From NCBI GenBank assembly GCA_016874755.1, contig VGTH01000051.1:1-37428 (forward strand): DNA of 37,428 nucleotides, in the 5' to 3' direction. Source of the DNA: Deltaproteobacteria bacterium. Its GTDB lineage: Bacteria; Desulfobacterota; Binatia; UBA9968. The first letter of the stretch is position 1. Every line of letters begins with the position of its first letter. The translations under genes were made by a program, and so were the position numbers. Below, one piece after another: positions 15,511 to 24,263 of this stretch. The notes under the pieces were generated by a model. That model had not been told where the DNA came from. It saw nothing but the letters and a program-made list of their open reading frames with translations, and searched no databases.

Positions 15511-16764
15511 ATGCTCCTCCGGAATTGTCACCGCACGGGTGTGTTGGCGCTGAGCTTTCTGATCGCTCTCTTGCGCCAGGTCTCCCATGGGGTGGCAGCA
15601 GAAAGCGGTCTGGTAGCGCCCAGCGGCCTGGAAAAAAGCGTCGAGTTTTGGCAGCAGGTGTTTGGCAAGTACGATTCCAAGACCGTGCTGTTCTTTGACC
15701 CCTTCGATCAAGCGACGATCTATTCGACCCTGAAAATCAGCGATTCACCGGCGGGGCGGGCGGCACTAGAAAAAGAGCGGCGGCGCGTGCTCGCCGACCA
15801 CGATTTGGATGAAGAGATGGGCCGGCTGCGCACCCAAAGGGGCGCTAAAGACCAGTTTCTCGCGGGCCTGCGCGCCGGCGGCCGCTACTTGCCGGAGATG
15901 AAGAAAATCTTTCGCGACCAGGAGCTGCCCACCGACCTAGCTTATTTGCCGCTGGTGGAATCGTTCTTCAATCTGCGCGCCCGTTCGCCCGTCGGTGCCG
16001 CCGGTATTTGGCAGTTCATGCCCGAGACCGGGCGAAAGTTTTTGCGCATCGATAACACCGTCGACGAGCGTTTGGACCCGATCGCCTCGACGCGTGCTGC
16101 CGCCAAACTACTCAAGGAAAACTATCAAATTCTCGGCAGCTGGCCGCTGGCGATCACCGCCTACAATCACGGCACCGAAGGGTTGTTTCGCGCCATCCAG
16201 GTGACCGGCTCGCGCAATCTGGTCGATATCATTCGCCGCTACAAGTCGGATCGTTTCGGTTTCGCCTCGCAGAATTTCTACGCAGAATTTCTCGCGGTGG
16301 TGTACCTGGCCAAGAACAGCGAGCGCTATTTTCCCTTTCTGCGCATGCAGCCGCCGCTGGTGCTGCGCGAATGGACCGTCAGCCACACAACCAGCGTTGA
16401 AGCGATGTTGAAGCCGGCGGCGATCACCGCCAAAGATTTCTATGGCTGGAACCCGGCGCTTGCACCCGGGCTAAAACAACTCGCCGCCGGTCAACGGATC
16501 AACTTGCCAGCCGACAAATACGACAGCTTTATCATCGCGCAGCGCCGCGCAGCCGACAGCCGCAAGGAAAAAAAACCCACAGTTGTAGTTGCTGCGCCCG
16601 CAACGGCCGCGAGCAAGCCCGCGAGCGCCAAAGCGCCGGCGAAAGTGCGCTTGGCAGCGGCGAAGCCGTCGAAGGTGAGCAAAGCCAGCGTCGAGCGCGC
16701 CGGCGCGGCTGCGCCGCGGCTTAAAATCGCCAGGCGGCGCGACACAGTGGTGCCGGCCGGCTAA
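15511..16764 (+). CDS. Membrane-bound/periplasmic lytic murein transglycosylase (SLT domain, MltD-like)
   Basis: The 417-residue product has an N-terminal hydrophobic segment for export, then an SLT lysozyme-like domain at about residues 125-270. The catalytic Glu is E150 in LPLVESFFN, followed by the family motifs SPVGAAGIWQFMPETGR and ITAYNHGTEGL. Such enzymes cleave the MurNAc-GlcNAc bond to give 1,6-anhydro ends. A weak LysM-like segment (WTVSHTTSVEAMLKP to INLPADKY, about 289-335) follows. The last 70 residues are an Ala/Lys/Pro-rich basic tail of the histone-H1 type, unusual for the family and possibly a wall-polymer binding region. It is divergent from the peptide importer. Confidence 0.9.
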   Translation: MLLRNCHRTGVLALSFLIALLRQVSHGVAAESGLVAPSGLEKSVEFWQQVFGKYDSKTVLFFDPFDQATIYSTLKISDSPAGRAALEKERRRVLADHDLDEEMGRLRTQRGAKDQFLAGLRAGGRYLPEMKKIFRDQELPTDLAYLPLVESFFNLRARSPVGAAGIWQFMPETGRKFLRIDNTVDERLDPIASTRAAAKLLKENYQILGSWPLAITAYNHGTEGLFRAIQVTGSRNLVDIIRRYKSDRFGFASQNFYAEFLAVVYLAKNSERYFPFLRMQPPLVLREWTVSHTTSVEAMLKPAAITAKDFYGWNPALAPGLKQLAAGQRINLPADKYDSFIIAQRRAADSRKEKKPTVVVAAPATAASKPASAKAPAKVRLAAAKPSKVSKASVERAGAAAPRLKIARRRDTVVPAG

Positions 16765-16841
16765 GCGATGGCGGCTTCCTGGCGGACGTCAATTTCCCGT
16801 CGCGCATGCTCGCAATTTTGTGCGCCGCCGGCTATTTGCGC

Positions 16842-16869
16842 TTGAAGGCGGCGAACATTGCCCTATAAT
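16842..16869 (+). promoter_or_regulatory. Promoter of the ccsA-hem cluster, close to leaderless
   Basis: TTGAAG (16842-16847) and a perfect TATAAT (16864-16869) are 16 bp apart. Transcription would begin near 16876, about five bases before the ATG at 16881, and no Shine-Dalgarno sequence precedes that ATG. The first message of the heme cluster may therefore be nearly leaderless. Confidence 0.6.
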
Positions 16870-16880
16870 AACCTCACTCT

Positions 16881-17702
16881 ATGGACGTTTGGCTGCTCAA
16901 GCTGGCCGCATTGGTTTACCTGATTGCGGCGGCGAGTTTTATCACCTATTTGTTCTCGCCCAACACTTCCATCTCAAAGCGTTCGCCGTGGATTTTGTTT
17001 GTTGGTTTCCTGTTCCACAGCGCGGCGCTGGCGGCTCACTTTTTTCTCGCCGGCTATCTCAACGTCGCGCAGTTTCGTGAGGCGGTAACGGTGTATTGCT
17101 GGTTGATGGTGGCCAGCTACTTGATCGTGCAGATCAAATACCACCTGACGGTGCTGGGTGCGATCATCGCGCCTTTGGCTTTGCTCATGACCCTGGCGGC
17201 CTTTGCCTTTGGCAGAGGCGGCGAGCAGCTGCCGCCAGCGCTGCAGACCTATTGGCTGCCGGTGCATGTCACTCTGGCGTTTCTCGGCAACGCGGCGTTC
17301 GCCGTCGCATTCGCTGTCAGTCTGATTTATCTCTTGCAGGAACATAAGCTTAAGCAGAAAAAATTTACCTCATTCATGAAGCGCTTTCCGGCCCTCGAGA
17401 CCCTCGACCGGTTGAACTACGTCTTGCTGGTCTGGGGATTTCCGCTGATGACGCTCGGCATCGTCACGGGCAGTCTGTGGGCCGGGGCCCATTGGGGGCA
17501 GTATTGGTCCTGGGAGCCGCGGCAAATTGCCTCGGGTCTGGTTTGGATGTTTTACGGTGCGCTTTTGCACGGCCGGATCACCGCCGGGTTGCGTGGCAAG
17601 AAGGCCGCGCTGCTCACGATGGTCGGGTTCTTCGTGGTGCTCGGTTATTTCTTGATCGGTGACGCACTTTTCCCCAGTCGTCACGGCGGAAAGTTTGAAT
17701 AG
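16881..17702 (+). CDS. ccsA: Cytochrome c assembly protein CcsA/HemX-like
   Basis: The 273-residue product is an integral membrane protein with about eight hydrophobic segments. The heme-handling tryptophan-rich motif is seen late as WGQYWSWEPRQ (usual form WGxYWxWDPxE), with histidines nearby (AGAHWGQ, LLHGR). Proteins of this type carry heme across the membrane for cytochrome c maturation, or act as HemX, which sets the level of glutamyl-tRNA reductase. Its position three bases before hemA fits either role and is the common order in deltaproteobacteria and Gram-positive bacteria. A promoter overlaps its start region. Confidence 0.85.
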   Translation: MDVWLLKLAALVYLIAAASFITYLFSPNTSISKRSPWILFVGFLFHSAALAAHFFLAGYLNVAQFREAVTVYCWLMVASYLIVQIKYHLTVLGAIIAPLALLMTLAAFAFGRGGEQLPPALQTYWLPVHVTLAFLGNAAFAVAFAVSLIYLLQEHKLKQKKFTSFMKRFPALETLDRLNYVLLVWGFPLMTLGIVTGSLWAGAHWGQYWSWEPRQIASGLVWMFYGALLHGRITAGLRGKKAALLTMVGFFVVLGYFLIGDALFPSRHGGKFE

Positions 17703-17704
17703 CC

Positions 17705-18991
17705 GTGCATAAAGAGATCGTCATTGTCGGCATGAACCATCGCAGCGCCCCCATCGAGGTGCGCGAAAGCGTGGCCTTCGAAGAAGCCTACGTCAACGAC
17801 GCGCTGACGCGCCTGCGCAGTTATCCGACTATCGAAGAAGGCGTGATTCTTTCCACTTGCAATCGAGTTGAAGTGGTCGCTGCCGCGTCCGATGGCCGGT
17901 TGGCCTCGACGGCAATCAAATCGTTTCTTGCCGATCAAAAAGCCCGGCGCCACGCCGGCGATCTCGACGAGCATGTTTACACCTACCTCGGGCCCGACGC
18001 GGTGCGTCATCTGTTTCGGGTGGCGGCTAGTCTTGACTCGATGGTTGTCGGTGAGCCGCAAATACTCGGTCAGTTGAAGGAGTATTACGACGTCGCGCAA
18101 AAGGCCGGCACGGTGGGAACGCTGTTGCACCGGTTGTTTCATCGTTCGTTTTCGGTGGCCAAGCGCGTGCGCACGGAGACCGGTATCGCAAGCCGCGCGG
18201 TGTCGGTGAGCTCGGTGGCGCTTGATTTGGCCAGACGTATCTTCGATCGGCTCGATGACAAGGCTGTGATGCTGATCGGCGCCGGTAAGATGGGTGACCT
18301 GATGGCGCGCCAGCTGCAAAACAACGGTGTGCAAAACTTGATGGTCACCAACCGCACGTTTGAACGAGCGGTGGAGCTGGCCGAGCGCATGCGCGGCAAT
18401 CCGATCCGCTTTGAAGATTTCCCGCGTTACTTGAAGATGGCTGATCTGGTGATCGGTTGCACCGGCGCGCCGGACGTGTTGCTTGACGTTCATGCGGTCG
18501 AGCGCGTTTTGAAAGAACGCAAATACAAGGCGATGTTTTTTATCGACATCGGCGACCGGCGCAACTTCGATAGTCGCATCAACGATCTCGACAACGTTTA
18601 TCTTTACAACATCGATGATCTCAAAACGGTTTCCGAAGAAAATCTCCAGGAGCGTGCCAACGAAGCGCAAAAAGCTGAGGGCATCGTCTTAGAAGAAGTG
18701 CAGAGCTTCGGCCGTTGGATCGAGTCATTGGAACAGGTGCCGACGATTACCGCGCTGCGCCAACGGTTTGATGACATTCGCCGCGGCGAAATCGAGAAAT
18801 CCCTAGCTGGCAGTCTGAAGGGGCTCTCCGAAGAGCAAAAGAAAGCCGTCGAAGATATGACCGCGGCGATGATCAACAAGATGCTCCATGGGCCGACCGC
18901 GCACTTGAAAAATAACGGGCGCAGCGATGACGACGAAAGCCTGCTCTACGTCGCGGCGCTGAAGAAGCTTTTCAACCTGGAGGAAAAGTGA
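17705..18991 (+). CDS. hemA: Glutamyl-tRNA reductase
   Basis: The 428-residue product reduces glutamyl-tRNA to glutamate-1-semialdehyde, the first committed step of C5-pathway tetrapyrrole synthesis. The catalytic Cys is C52 in LSTCNRVEV, preceded by GMNHRSAPIEVRE. The GEPQILGQLKEYY substrate segment, the NADPH-binding VMLIGAGKMGDLMARQL and a C-terminal helical dimerisation domain are all present, and length is normal. It starts on GTG, three bases after ccsA, and its end overlaps the hemC start. Presence of the C5 route excludes ALA synthase as the main source. Confidence 0.96.
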   Translation: MHKEIVIVGMNHRSAPIEVRESVAFEEAYVNDALTRLRSYPTIEEGVILSTCNRVEVVAAASDGRLASTAIKSFLADQKARRHAGDLDEHVYTYLGPDAVRHLFRVAASLDSMVVGEPQILGQLKEYYDVAQKAGTVGTLLHRLFHRSFSVAKRVRTETGIASRAVSVSSVALDLARRIFDRLDDKAVMLIGAGKMGDLMARQLQNNGVQNLMVTNRTFERAVELAERMRGNPIRFEDFPRYLKMADLVIGCTGAPDVLLDVHAVERVLKERKYKAMFFIDIGDRRNFDSRINDLDNVYLYNIDDLKTVSEENLQERANEAQKAEGIVLEEVQSFGRWIESLEQVPTITALRQRFDDIRRGEIEKSLAGSLKGLSEEQKKAVEDMTAAMINKMLHGPTAHLKNNGRSDDDESLLYVAALKKLFNLEEK

Positions 18992-19896
18992 GCCGTATCC
19001 GGCTCGGCACCCGCGGCAGCACCCTGGCGTTGGCGCAAGCCAACTGGGTGAAAGCGCAGATCGAAGCGCGCGGCGACAACGTGGTCGAGCTGTCGATCAT
19101 CAAGACCAGTGGCGACCGCTTTGTCGACACGGCGATTCAAAACATTGGCAGCAAAGGCGTCTTTACCAAAGAGATCGAAGATGCGCTGCTCAACAACGAA
19201 ATCGATTTGGCGGTCCATTCGATGAAGGATCTGCCGACTGAGTTGCCTGACGGATTGGCGATCATCGCTGTGCCGGAGCGCGAAGACGCGCGCGATGTAT
19301 TGGTTACGTCGAAGGGCGCGCGCCTGGCCGAGCTGGCGTCCGGGGCGAAGCTCGGCACCTCGAGCCTGCGCCGGCGCGCCCAGCTGCTGCATTACCGACC
19401 GGATATTTCGGTTGTCAATTTGCGCGGCAACGTCGACACGCGACTAAAAAAACTCGACGCCGGCGCAGTTGACGGGCTGGTGATGGCAGCGGCGGGTTTA
19501 AAGAGAATTGGCCGGCAGGCGCGTATCACGGAATATCTCGACGCCAGCGTTTGTGTGAGCGCCGTGGCCCAAGGGGCTTTGGGCATCGAAGCGCGCGCCG
19601 ATAGCCCGCTCAGGCAAGTGCTTAGTTTTCTCAATCACGCTGCAACGCATACTTGTGTGCGGGCTGAGCGCGCTTTCCTGAGGCGTTTGAGCGGTGGCTG
19701 CCATCTGCCGGTGGGCGGGCATGCGGTTATTACGGACCGCCAGCTAATTTTGCTCGGTATTGTCGCCCAGCCCGATGGCCAGTTGCTTCATCGCGGCGAG
19801 CTTTCGGGGCCTATCGATGGTGCCGAAAAACTTGGCGAGCAGCTTGGCGAAAAATTGTTGGCCGAAGGGGCGGCGAAAATTCTCGCCGCAGTTTAA
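18988..19896 (+). CDS. hemC: Porphobilinogen deaminase (hydroxymethylbilane synthase)
   Basis: The 302-residue enzyme joins four porphobilinogens into hydroxymethylbilane. It begins RIRLGTRGSTLALAQANWVK, contains IKTSGD and KGVFTKEIEDALL, and attaches its dipyrromethane cofactor at C238 in SGGCHLPVGG. The conserved DLAVHSMKDLP and GTSSLRRRAQLL segments are present. The GTG start overlaps the hemA stop (GTGA). Confidence 0.96.
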   Translation: MSRIRLGTRGSTLALAQANWVKAQIEARGDNVVELSIIKTSGDRFVDTAIQNIGSKGVFTKEIEDALLNNEIDLAVHSMKDLPTELPDGLAIIAVPEREDARDVLVTSKGARLAELASGAKLGTSSLRRRAQLLHYRPDISVVNLRGNVDTRLKKLDAGAVDGLVMAAAGLKRIGRQARITEYLDASVCVSAVAQGALGIEARADSPLRQVLSFLNHAATHTCVRAERAFLRRLSGGCHLPVGGHAVITDRQLILLGIVAQPDGQLLHRGELSGPIDGAEKLGEQLGEKLLAEGAAKILAAV

Positions 19897-19908
19897 CAGT
19901 TTGGGAAA

Positions 19909-20751
19909 ATGGCATCGGCTTCAACGCTAACTAGCGACGCCCAACAGGGGCTGGCCGGACGGCGCATCGTGGTCACCCGCGCCCGCGCACAAGCAAACGC
20001 GCTTGCTCAGCGCATTGAAGAATTGGGCGGCGAAATTTTTGAGTTTCCGACGATTGAAATTCAGCCGCCGGAAGATTTCACCGCCTTCGACGCCGCGGTG
20101 CGTAATATTGAAAGCTACGATTGGTTAATCTTCACCAGCGTCAATGGAGTCGCGCCGTTTCTCGATCGCTTGGGGCGATGTGGCAAAGACGAAGGGTTGC
20201 TCGCAGGTATCAACGTCGGCGCCATCGGCCCCGAGACGGCGAAGACCTTGGAAGGGGCTGGGATCAAGGCCGAGCTGGTGCCGCAACAATTTCAAGCGGA
20301 AGGGATTCTGGAGACCTTGAGCCCGGCGATGATGCGTGGCAAGCGCGTGCTGATGCCGCGCGCGGCCAAAGCGCGCGAGATCTTGCCGGACACGTTGCGC
20401 CAGTGGGGCGCTACGGTGGATGTGGTGGTGGCCTATCAAACGGTGTTGCCGGCGCCGGATACGGCGCCGCTCGCTCGGCTGATTCATGCTCGTGCCATCG
20501 ACGCGATCACGTTTACGAGCTCGAGCACGGTGAGCAATTTTGTGCGGCTGTTCCAGCAGCAGAAACTTTCTGAGATCGTTGGCGACACGCCGCTGGCGTG
20601 TATCGGTCCGATTACGGCGAAGACGGTGAGCGATTTGGGTGGCACGGCGCAGATCGTTGCCCAGGAGTTTACTATTCCGGGATTAGTCGCCGCGTTGGTG
20701 GATTTTTTCGGGCGATCCGACCGCTCGCCGCGCAGGGGATCAGAGGCATAA
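19909..20751 (+). CDS. hemD: Uroporphyrinogen-III synthase
   Basis: The 280-residue product cyclises hydroxymethylbilane with inversion of ring D. This family is poorly conserved, but the opening LAGRRIVVTRARAQANALAQ, the DWLIFTSVNGVAPFLDRL segment, GAIGPETAKTLEGAGIKAEL and the C-terminal half with TFTSSSTVSNFV and CIGPITAKTVSDLGG give the two-domain pattern clearly. It lies 12 bases after hemC and ends directly before the hemB start. It is not fused to a methyltransferase, as it is in some relatives. Confidence 0.93.
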   Translation: MASASTLTSDAQQGLAGRRIVVTRARAQANALAQRIEELGGEIFEFPTIEIQPPEDFTAFDAAVRNIESYDWLIFTSVNGVAPFLDRLGRCGKDEGLLAGINVGAIGPETAKTLEGAGIKAELVPQQFQAEGILETLSPAMMRGKRVLMPRAAKAREILPDTLRQWGATVDVVVAYQTVLPAPDTAPLARLIHARAIDAITFTSSSTVSNFVRLFQQQKLSEIVGDTPLACIGPITAKTVSDLGGTAQIVAQEFTIPGLVAALVDFFGRSDRSPRRGSEA

Positions 20752-21729
20752 ATGGACTTTCCGAGCTATCGGCCGCGCCGTTTGCGGCAGAACGAACGGC
20801 TGCGCGGTATGGTGCGCGAGACCGCCTTGAGCGCGCAAAATTTTATCTATCCACTTTTCGTCGGCCCGGGGAATAATAAAGTTCAGCCAGTATCGTCCAT
20901 GCCGGGTGTGGCGCAGCTTTCGGTGGATCGGGCGGTCGGTGAATGCCAAGAGGCGGCCTCCCTAGGCATACCTGCGGTGATCTTGTTCGGCCTGCCGGAA
21001 CATAAAGACGCGCTGGGCAGCGAAGCCTACGACGATGGCGGCATCGTCCAACAGGCGATTCGCGCCATCAAGGCCAAAGTTCCCGAGCTGTTGGTGATCA
21101 CCGATGTTTGTTTGTGCGAGTACACCGATCACGGCCACTGCGGCGTCATCAAAAATAACGATGTCGACAATGACAGCACGCTCGATTTGCTCGTCAAAGA
21201 GGCGCTGTCGCACGCCGGCGCCGGCGCCGATATCGTTGCCCCGTCCGATATGATGGACGGCCGGGTGAGGGCGATTCGCAATGCGCTCGATGACGCCGGG
21301 TTTCACAATACGCCGATCATGGCCTATGCCGCCAAGTACGCGTCGGGATTTTACGGTCCGTTTCGCGAAGCCGCCGAGTCGACGCCGCAGTTCGGCGACC
21401 GGCGGTCGTATCAGATGGACCCGGCCAACGCTGAGGAAGCGTTGCGCGAAGTGGCGCTTGATATTCGCGAAGGGGCCGATATCGTGATGGTCAAACCGGC
21501 GCTGGCCTATTTGGATATTATCTATCGGGTGAAGGAGAAGTTCGGCTATCCGGTGGCTGCCTACAACGTCAGCGGCGAATACTCGATGATCAAAGCGGCG
21601 GGGCAGAATGGTTGGATTGACGAGGCGCGCATCATGATGGAAGTTTTGTTTGCGATCCGGCGCGCCGGGGCGGACATGATCTTGACCTACTTTGCTAAGG
21701 ATGCCGCGCGTTTATTGCGCGGCCAGTAA
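20752..21729 (+). CDS. hemB: Delta-aminolevulinic acid dehydratase (porphobilinogen synthase)
   Basis: The 325-residue enzyme condenses two ALA molecules to porphobilinogen. The zinc-binding cysteines C120, C122 and C130 are intact in [14 protein letters not shown], so it is the Zn-dependent type. The Schiff-base lysine is K248 in [11 protein letters not shown], with the second lysine in [13 protein letters not shown]. The gene starts right after the hemD stop. It stands last among the four heme genes although its reaction comes between those of hemA and hemC. Confidence 0.97.
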   Translation: MDFPSYRPRRLRQNERLRGMVRETALSAQNFIYPLFVGPGNNKVQPVSSMPGVAQLSVDRAVGECQEAASLGIPAVILFGLPEHKDALGSEAYDDGGIVQQAIRAIKAKVPELLVITDVCLCEYTDHGHCGVIKNNDVDNDSTLDLLVKEALSHAGAGADIVAPSDMMDGRVRAIRNALDDAGFHNTPIMAYAAKYASGFYGPFREAAESTPQFGDRRSYQMDPANAEEALREVALDIREGADIVMVKPALAYLDIIYRVKEKFGYPVAAYNVSGEYSMIKAAGQNGWIDEARIMMEVLFAIRRAGADMILTYFAKDAARLLRGQ

Positions 21730-21749
21730 AACACTTCAGGGAGCTTGGC

Positions 21750-22883
21750 ATGAAAACATTTTTGATTGCGGTGCTTTGGTTTGTGATCGCCGGCATTTGG
21801 AGCCAGGCTCCGGCCGGTGAAGCGTGGCAAGCCAATTGGGAAAAGACCGTCGCAGCGGCAAAGAAAGAAGGCAAGCTGAACCTTTACGTCGGCCGCTATG
21901 GCAGCGAGCCGCTGCTGAACGAATTCCGTAAAGAATTTCCCGAGATCAAATTGGTCACGGTCAACGGTTCCGGCAACAGTCTGGGCACGCGGATCATCAC
22001 CGAGCAGCGCGCCGGCTATGTGGTCGCCGATCTGTTCAGCGGCGGCGCCAATACCAACTATGAAGTCCTCTACGAAGGCAAGGCGCTCGACTCGATCAAG
22101 TCCTTGCTGGTGCTGCCCGAAGTAATCGATGAAAGTAAGTGGTACGAAGGGCGGATTCGCTACACCGACGCCGAGCAGCGCCATGTGTTGGTTTACATCG
22201 CCAACCCGAGCTCGTCAGGATTTTACTACAACACGACGCTGGTCAATCCCAAGGAGTTCAAATCCTACTGGGATCTGGTCGCGCCCAAATGGAAGGGCAA
22301 GATCGTGTCGCAGGACCCCTTGGGCACTGGCCTTGGAGCCTCGCTGCAGCACTACTACTATCATCCGGAACTGGGTCCCGATTTTCTCAAGAAGCTGTTC
22401 GGCGAGATGCAGCCGACGTTCGGACGCGATCGTCGGCAAATCACCGATTGGCTGGCCCAAGGGCGCTTTGCGCTCTGTGTCGGCTGCCGCGATACCAACC
22501 GCGCCAAGCTGCAAGGCTTGCCGGTGGACGAGATGGATCAGGTGGAGTGGAAAGAGGGCTTTAATATTACTTCGGGCGGCGGCTCGATCAGCTTCATTAA
22601 AGGCGCGCCCAATGCCAACGCGGCCAAGGTCTTCGTCAATTGGTTTTTGTCGCGGCGCGGCCAGGTCGCGCTGCAGAAGCATCAAGACCTTTACGGCGAA
22701 GACGCGCCCAATTCGCGGCGCATGGATATCCCCAAAGACATGCTCGCGGCGTCGATGCGCATGACCCCGGGGCGAAAATATTTCGACGTCTCCGACCCGA
22801 AGTACGCCGACATGACACCGATGTTCAATTTGCTTAAAGAGATTGTGAAAGGGAGAGAAGGGAAGACTGAGAGGGGCGGATGA
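21750..22883 (+). CDS. Extracellular solute-binding protein (iron/thiamine-type, SBP_bac family 1-like)
   Basis: The 377-residue product begins with a signal peptide (MKTFLIAVLWFVIAGIWSQ, cut near APAGEA), then WEKTVAAAKKEGKLNLYV, the usual opening of AfuA/FbpA-type periplasmic binding proteins. Family segments include FRKEFPEIKLVTVNGSG, FYYNTTLVNPKEFKSYWDL and AAKVFVNWFLSRRGQ. The ligand could be an anion complex, iron or an organic acid; no permease follows. It starts 20 bp after hemB with a GGGAG-like site and reads into a strong terminator, so it may be co-transcribed with the heme genes. Orphan binding proteins of this type are plentiful in some uncultured lineages. Confidence 0.86.
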   Translation: MKTFLIAVLWFVIAGIWSQAPAGEAWQANWEKTVAAAKKEGKLNLYVGRYGSEPLLNEFRKEFPEIKLVTVNGSGNSLGTRIITEQRAGYVVADLFSGGANTNYEVLYEGKALDSIKSLLVLPEVIDESKWYEGRIRYTDAEQRHVLVYIANPSSSGFYYNTTLVNPKEFKSYWDLVAPKWKGKIVSQDPLGTGLGASLQHYYYHPELGPDFLKKLFGEMQPTFGRDRRQITDWLAQGRFALCVGCRDTNRAKLQGLPVDEMDQVEWKEGFNITSGGGSISFIKGAPNANAAKVFVNWFLSRRGQVALQKHQDLYGEDAPNSRRMDIPKDMLAASMRMTPGRKYFDVSDPKYADMTPMFNLLKEIVKGREGKTERGG

Positions 22884-22915
22884 GAGGGTTGTGAAATAGC
22901 GAGTTGCTGGTGTTG

Positions 22916-23242
22916 CTAACCCCTTGCGCGTGGGGTTTTTTCGATTTTGAGCACCAGCCAATTGTAGAGAATTGCAGATGAGTAGCCGACGACAAAACCA
23001 ACCAGCGCACCGTAGAGCATGCCGATAAAGCTGCCGAGAAGCGTTACCTCATACCCGGGAAAAAACTGATTCAACAGAGACAATCTCGGACCGACGACGT
23101 CGCCACCTTTCAGGACCAGCCACAAGGTAGCGGCAAATAGTCCAAGTCCGCCAATAAAAGCACAGACGACGCCTTGTACCATCGCGTTCAAGCGCAAGGT
23201 GCGCGTGAAAATCAAATCTTCAAGAGACGGTTTTGCTTCCAT
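22916..23242 (-). CDS. Small conserved membrane protein, function unknown
   Basis: The 108-residue product has a short hydrophilic N-terminus (MEAKPSLEDLIFTRTLRLNA), two hydrophobic segments (about 20-45 and 68-95) and a basic C-terminal end. Both segments are rich in glycine (FIGGLGLF, GMLYGALVGFVVG), as in glycine-zipper helical hairpins. I do not recognise a family. Its 3' end and stop lie inside the plus-strand terminator at 22918-22941, so the convergent units share that structure. Confidence 0.65.
   Translation of the reverse strand: MEAKPSLEDLIFTRTLRLNAMVQGVVCAFIGGLGLFAATLWLVLKGGDVVGPRLSLLNQFFPGYEVTLLGSFIGMLYGALVGFVVGYSSAILYNWLVLKIEKTPRARG
22918..22941 (+). terminator. Intrinsic terminator of the heme cluster / binding protein unit
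   Basis: AACCCC (22918-22923) pairs with GGGGTT (22932-22937) around an 8-nt loop and runs into a T tract (22936-22941). On the minus strand there is no T tract after the stem, so it acts for the plus-strand transcript. Confidence 0.85.
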
Positions 23243-23269
23243 CGTGGGACCCTACCAGTGTGGAGTTTA

Positions 23270-24205
23270 TCACAAACTACGATCTGAATTGCAATTGACC
23301 ATCGGAGACGGGAGCGACGCGCCATCAAGCAGAGCCTCGATCACGCTCGCGGGAAGCGGCGCTTTGAGGGTCTCCGAAACATATCCGAGTGTGACGGCCA
23401 AGGGCACCGACAATTGCGCGCGCGCCGTGCACGCGAGTATCAGTTGCCAGTCGAGGTCCGGATGTTTTTCCCCGATACGCCAAACGTCCGAAACCCAGCG
23501 CAGTGAATAGCGATTGGAAGAAGAGAACGCATGCGCGCAAACGTGCAGCAAGCTGTCTTCTGGACTCAGGATGGTAGCGTTGATTCCGAAGACCGGGTGG
23601 CATTGAGCCCGATCCAGCATCTCACCGGCGATCTGGTGCGCATGCGGGGCTTGGAACAACGCCGTGTGCAGCTCCAACGGCAGGCGCGATTGATGATCTA
23701 AACGGACTGACGGCCCGGGTTGCGGCGCAGCCACTCGGTGAAATCCTAGCTCGGTGACAGACTCAGCCGCGAGCGCAATGTCCAACGGGCTGAGCAACAG
23801 ATCGATGTCATGGCAGTGGCGCATGGCTGGCGGATAGACGGTTTCCGCCAATGCCACGCCTTTGAGGACGATCACTGGAATCGCCGCTTGTTGGAGACGC
23901 TCAAGCACGCTGCGAAAGAGCCGCTGATAGATTTCCCGCCGCAGGCCTTCTTTGAAGTAAGATAAGCGCAAAAAGGGTTGGCTCTCTTTGTCCATCGGAA
24001 AGTGGTGCTGCTGGTGCGCTTGCGAGAGGAGTAGGCGCAGTTTCTGAATTGCGGGGTTGTGGCCAATGAATCCGGTTTGCGTGGTGGATTGCCATTGGCG
24101 CCAGGCCGCCGGGTCGCCGAGCAGGCCGGCGCGCAAGAGCAGCGTTTCTTCGCCGCTCGGTAAGATGGCTGCGAAGGGTCGCAAAGGTGTTGGTAGTTCG
24201 TCCAT
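23270..24205 (-). CDS. Nucleotidyltransferase-like protein (NTP_transf_5 type)
   Basis: The 311-residue product shows a minimal nucleotidyltransferase core: IPVIVLKGVALAETVYPP followed by MRHCHDIDLLLSPLDIALA, where DIDLL holds the two metal-binding aspartates. This pattern is that of the uncharacterised nucleotidyltransferase family often found in capsule or glycan clusters. I take the ATG at 24205; a GTG 11 codons earlier (24238) is possible, and neither has a clear ribosome site. It lies 58 bp downstream of the GT-C membrane protein gene in the same direction, matching a glycan-assembly role, but its substrate is unknown. Confidence 0.75.
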   Translation of the reverse strand: MDELPTPLRPFAAILPSGEETLLLRAGLLGDPAAWRQWQSTTQTGFIGHNPAIQKLRLLLSQAHQQHHFPMDKESQPFLRLSYFKEGLRREIYQRLFRSVLERLQQAAIPVIVLKGVALAETVYPPAMRHCHDIDLLLSPLDIALAAESVTELGFHRVAAPQPGPSVRLDHQSRLPLELHTALFQAPHAHQIAGEMLDRAQCHPVFGINATILSPEDSLLHVCAHAFSSSNRYSLRWVSDVWRIGEKHPDLDWQLILACTARAQLSVPLAVTLGYVSETLKAPLPASVIEALLDGASLPSPMVNCNSDRSL

Positions 24206-24263
24206 GGTTGATCGATGACGCAGTGGCTCTTCGTGCACTCGGCGGGACTAGCGTCGATGCCGA

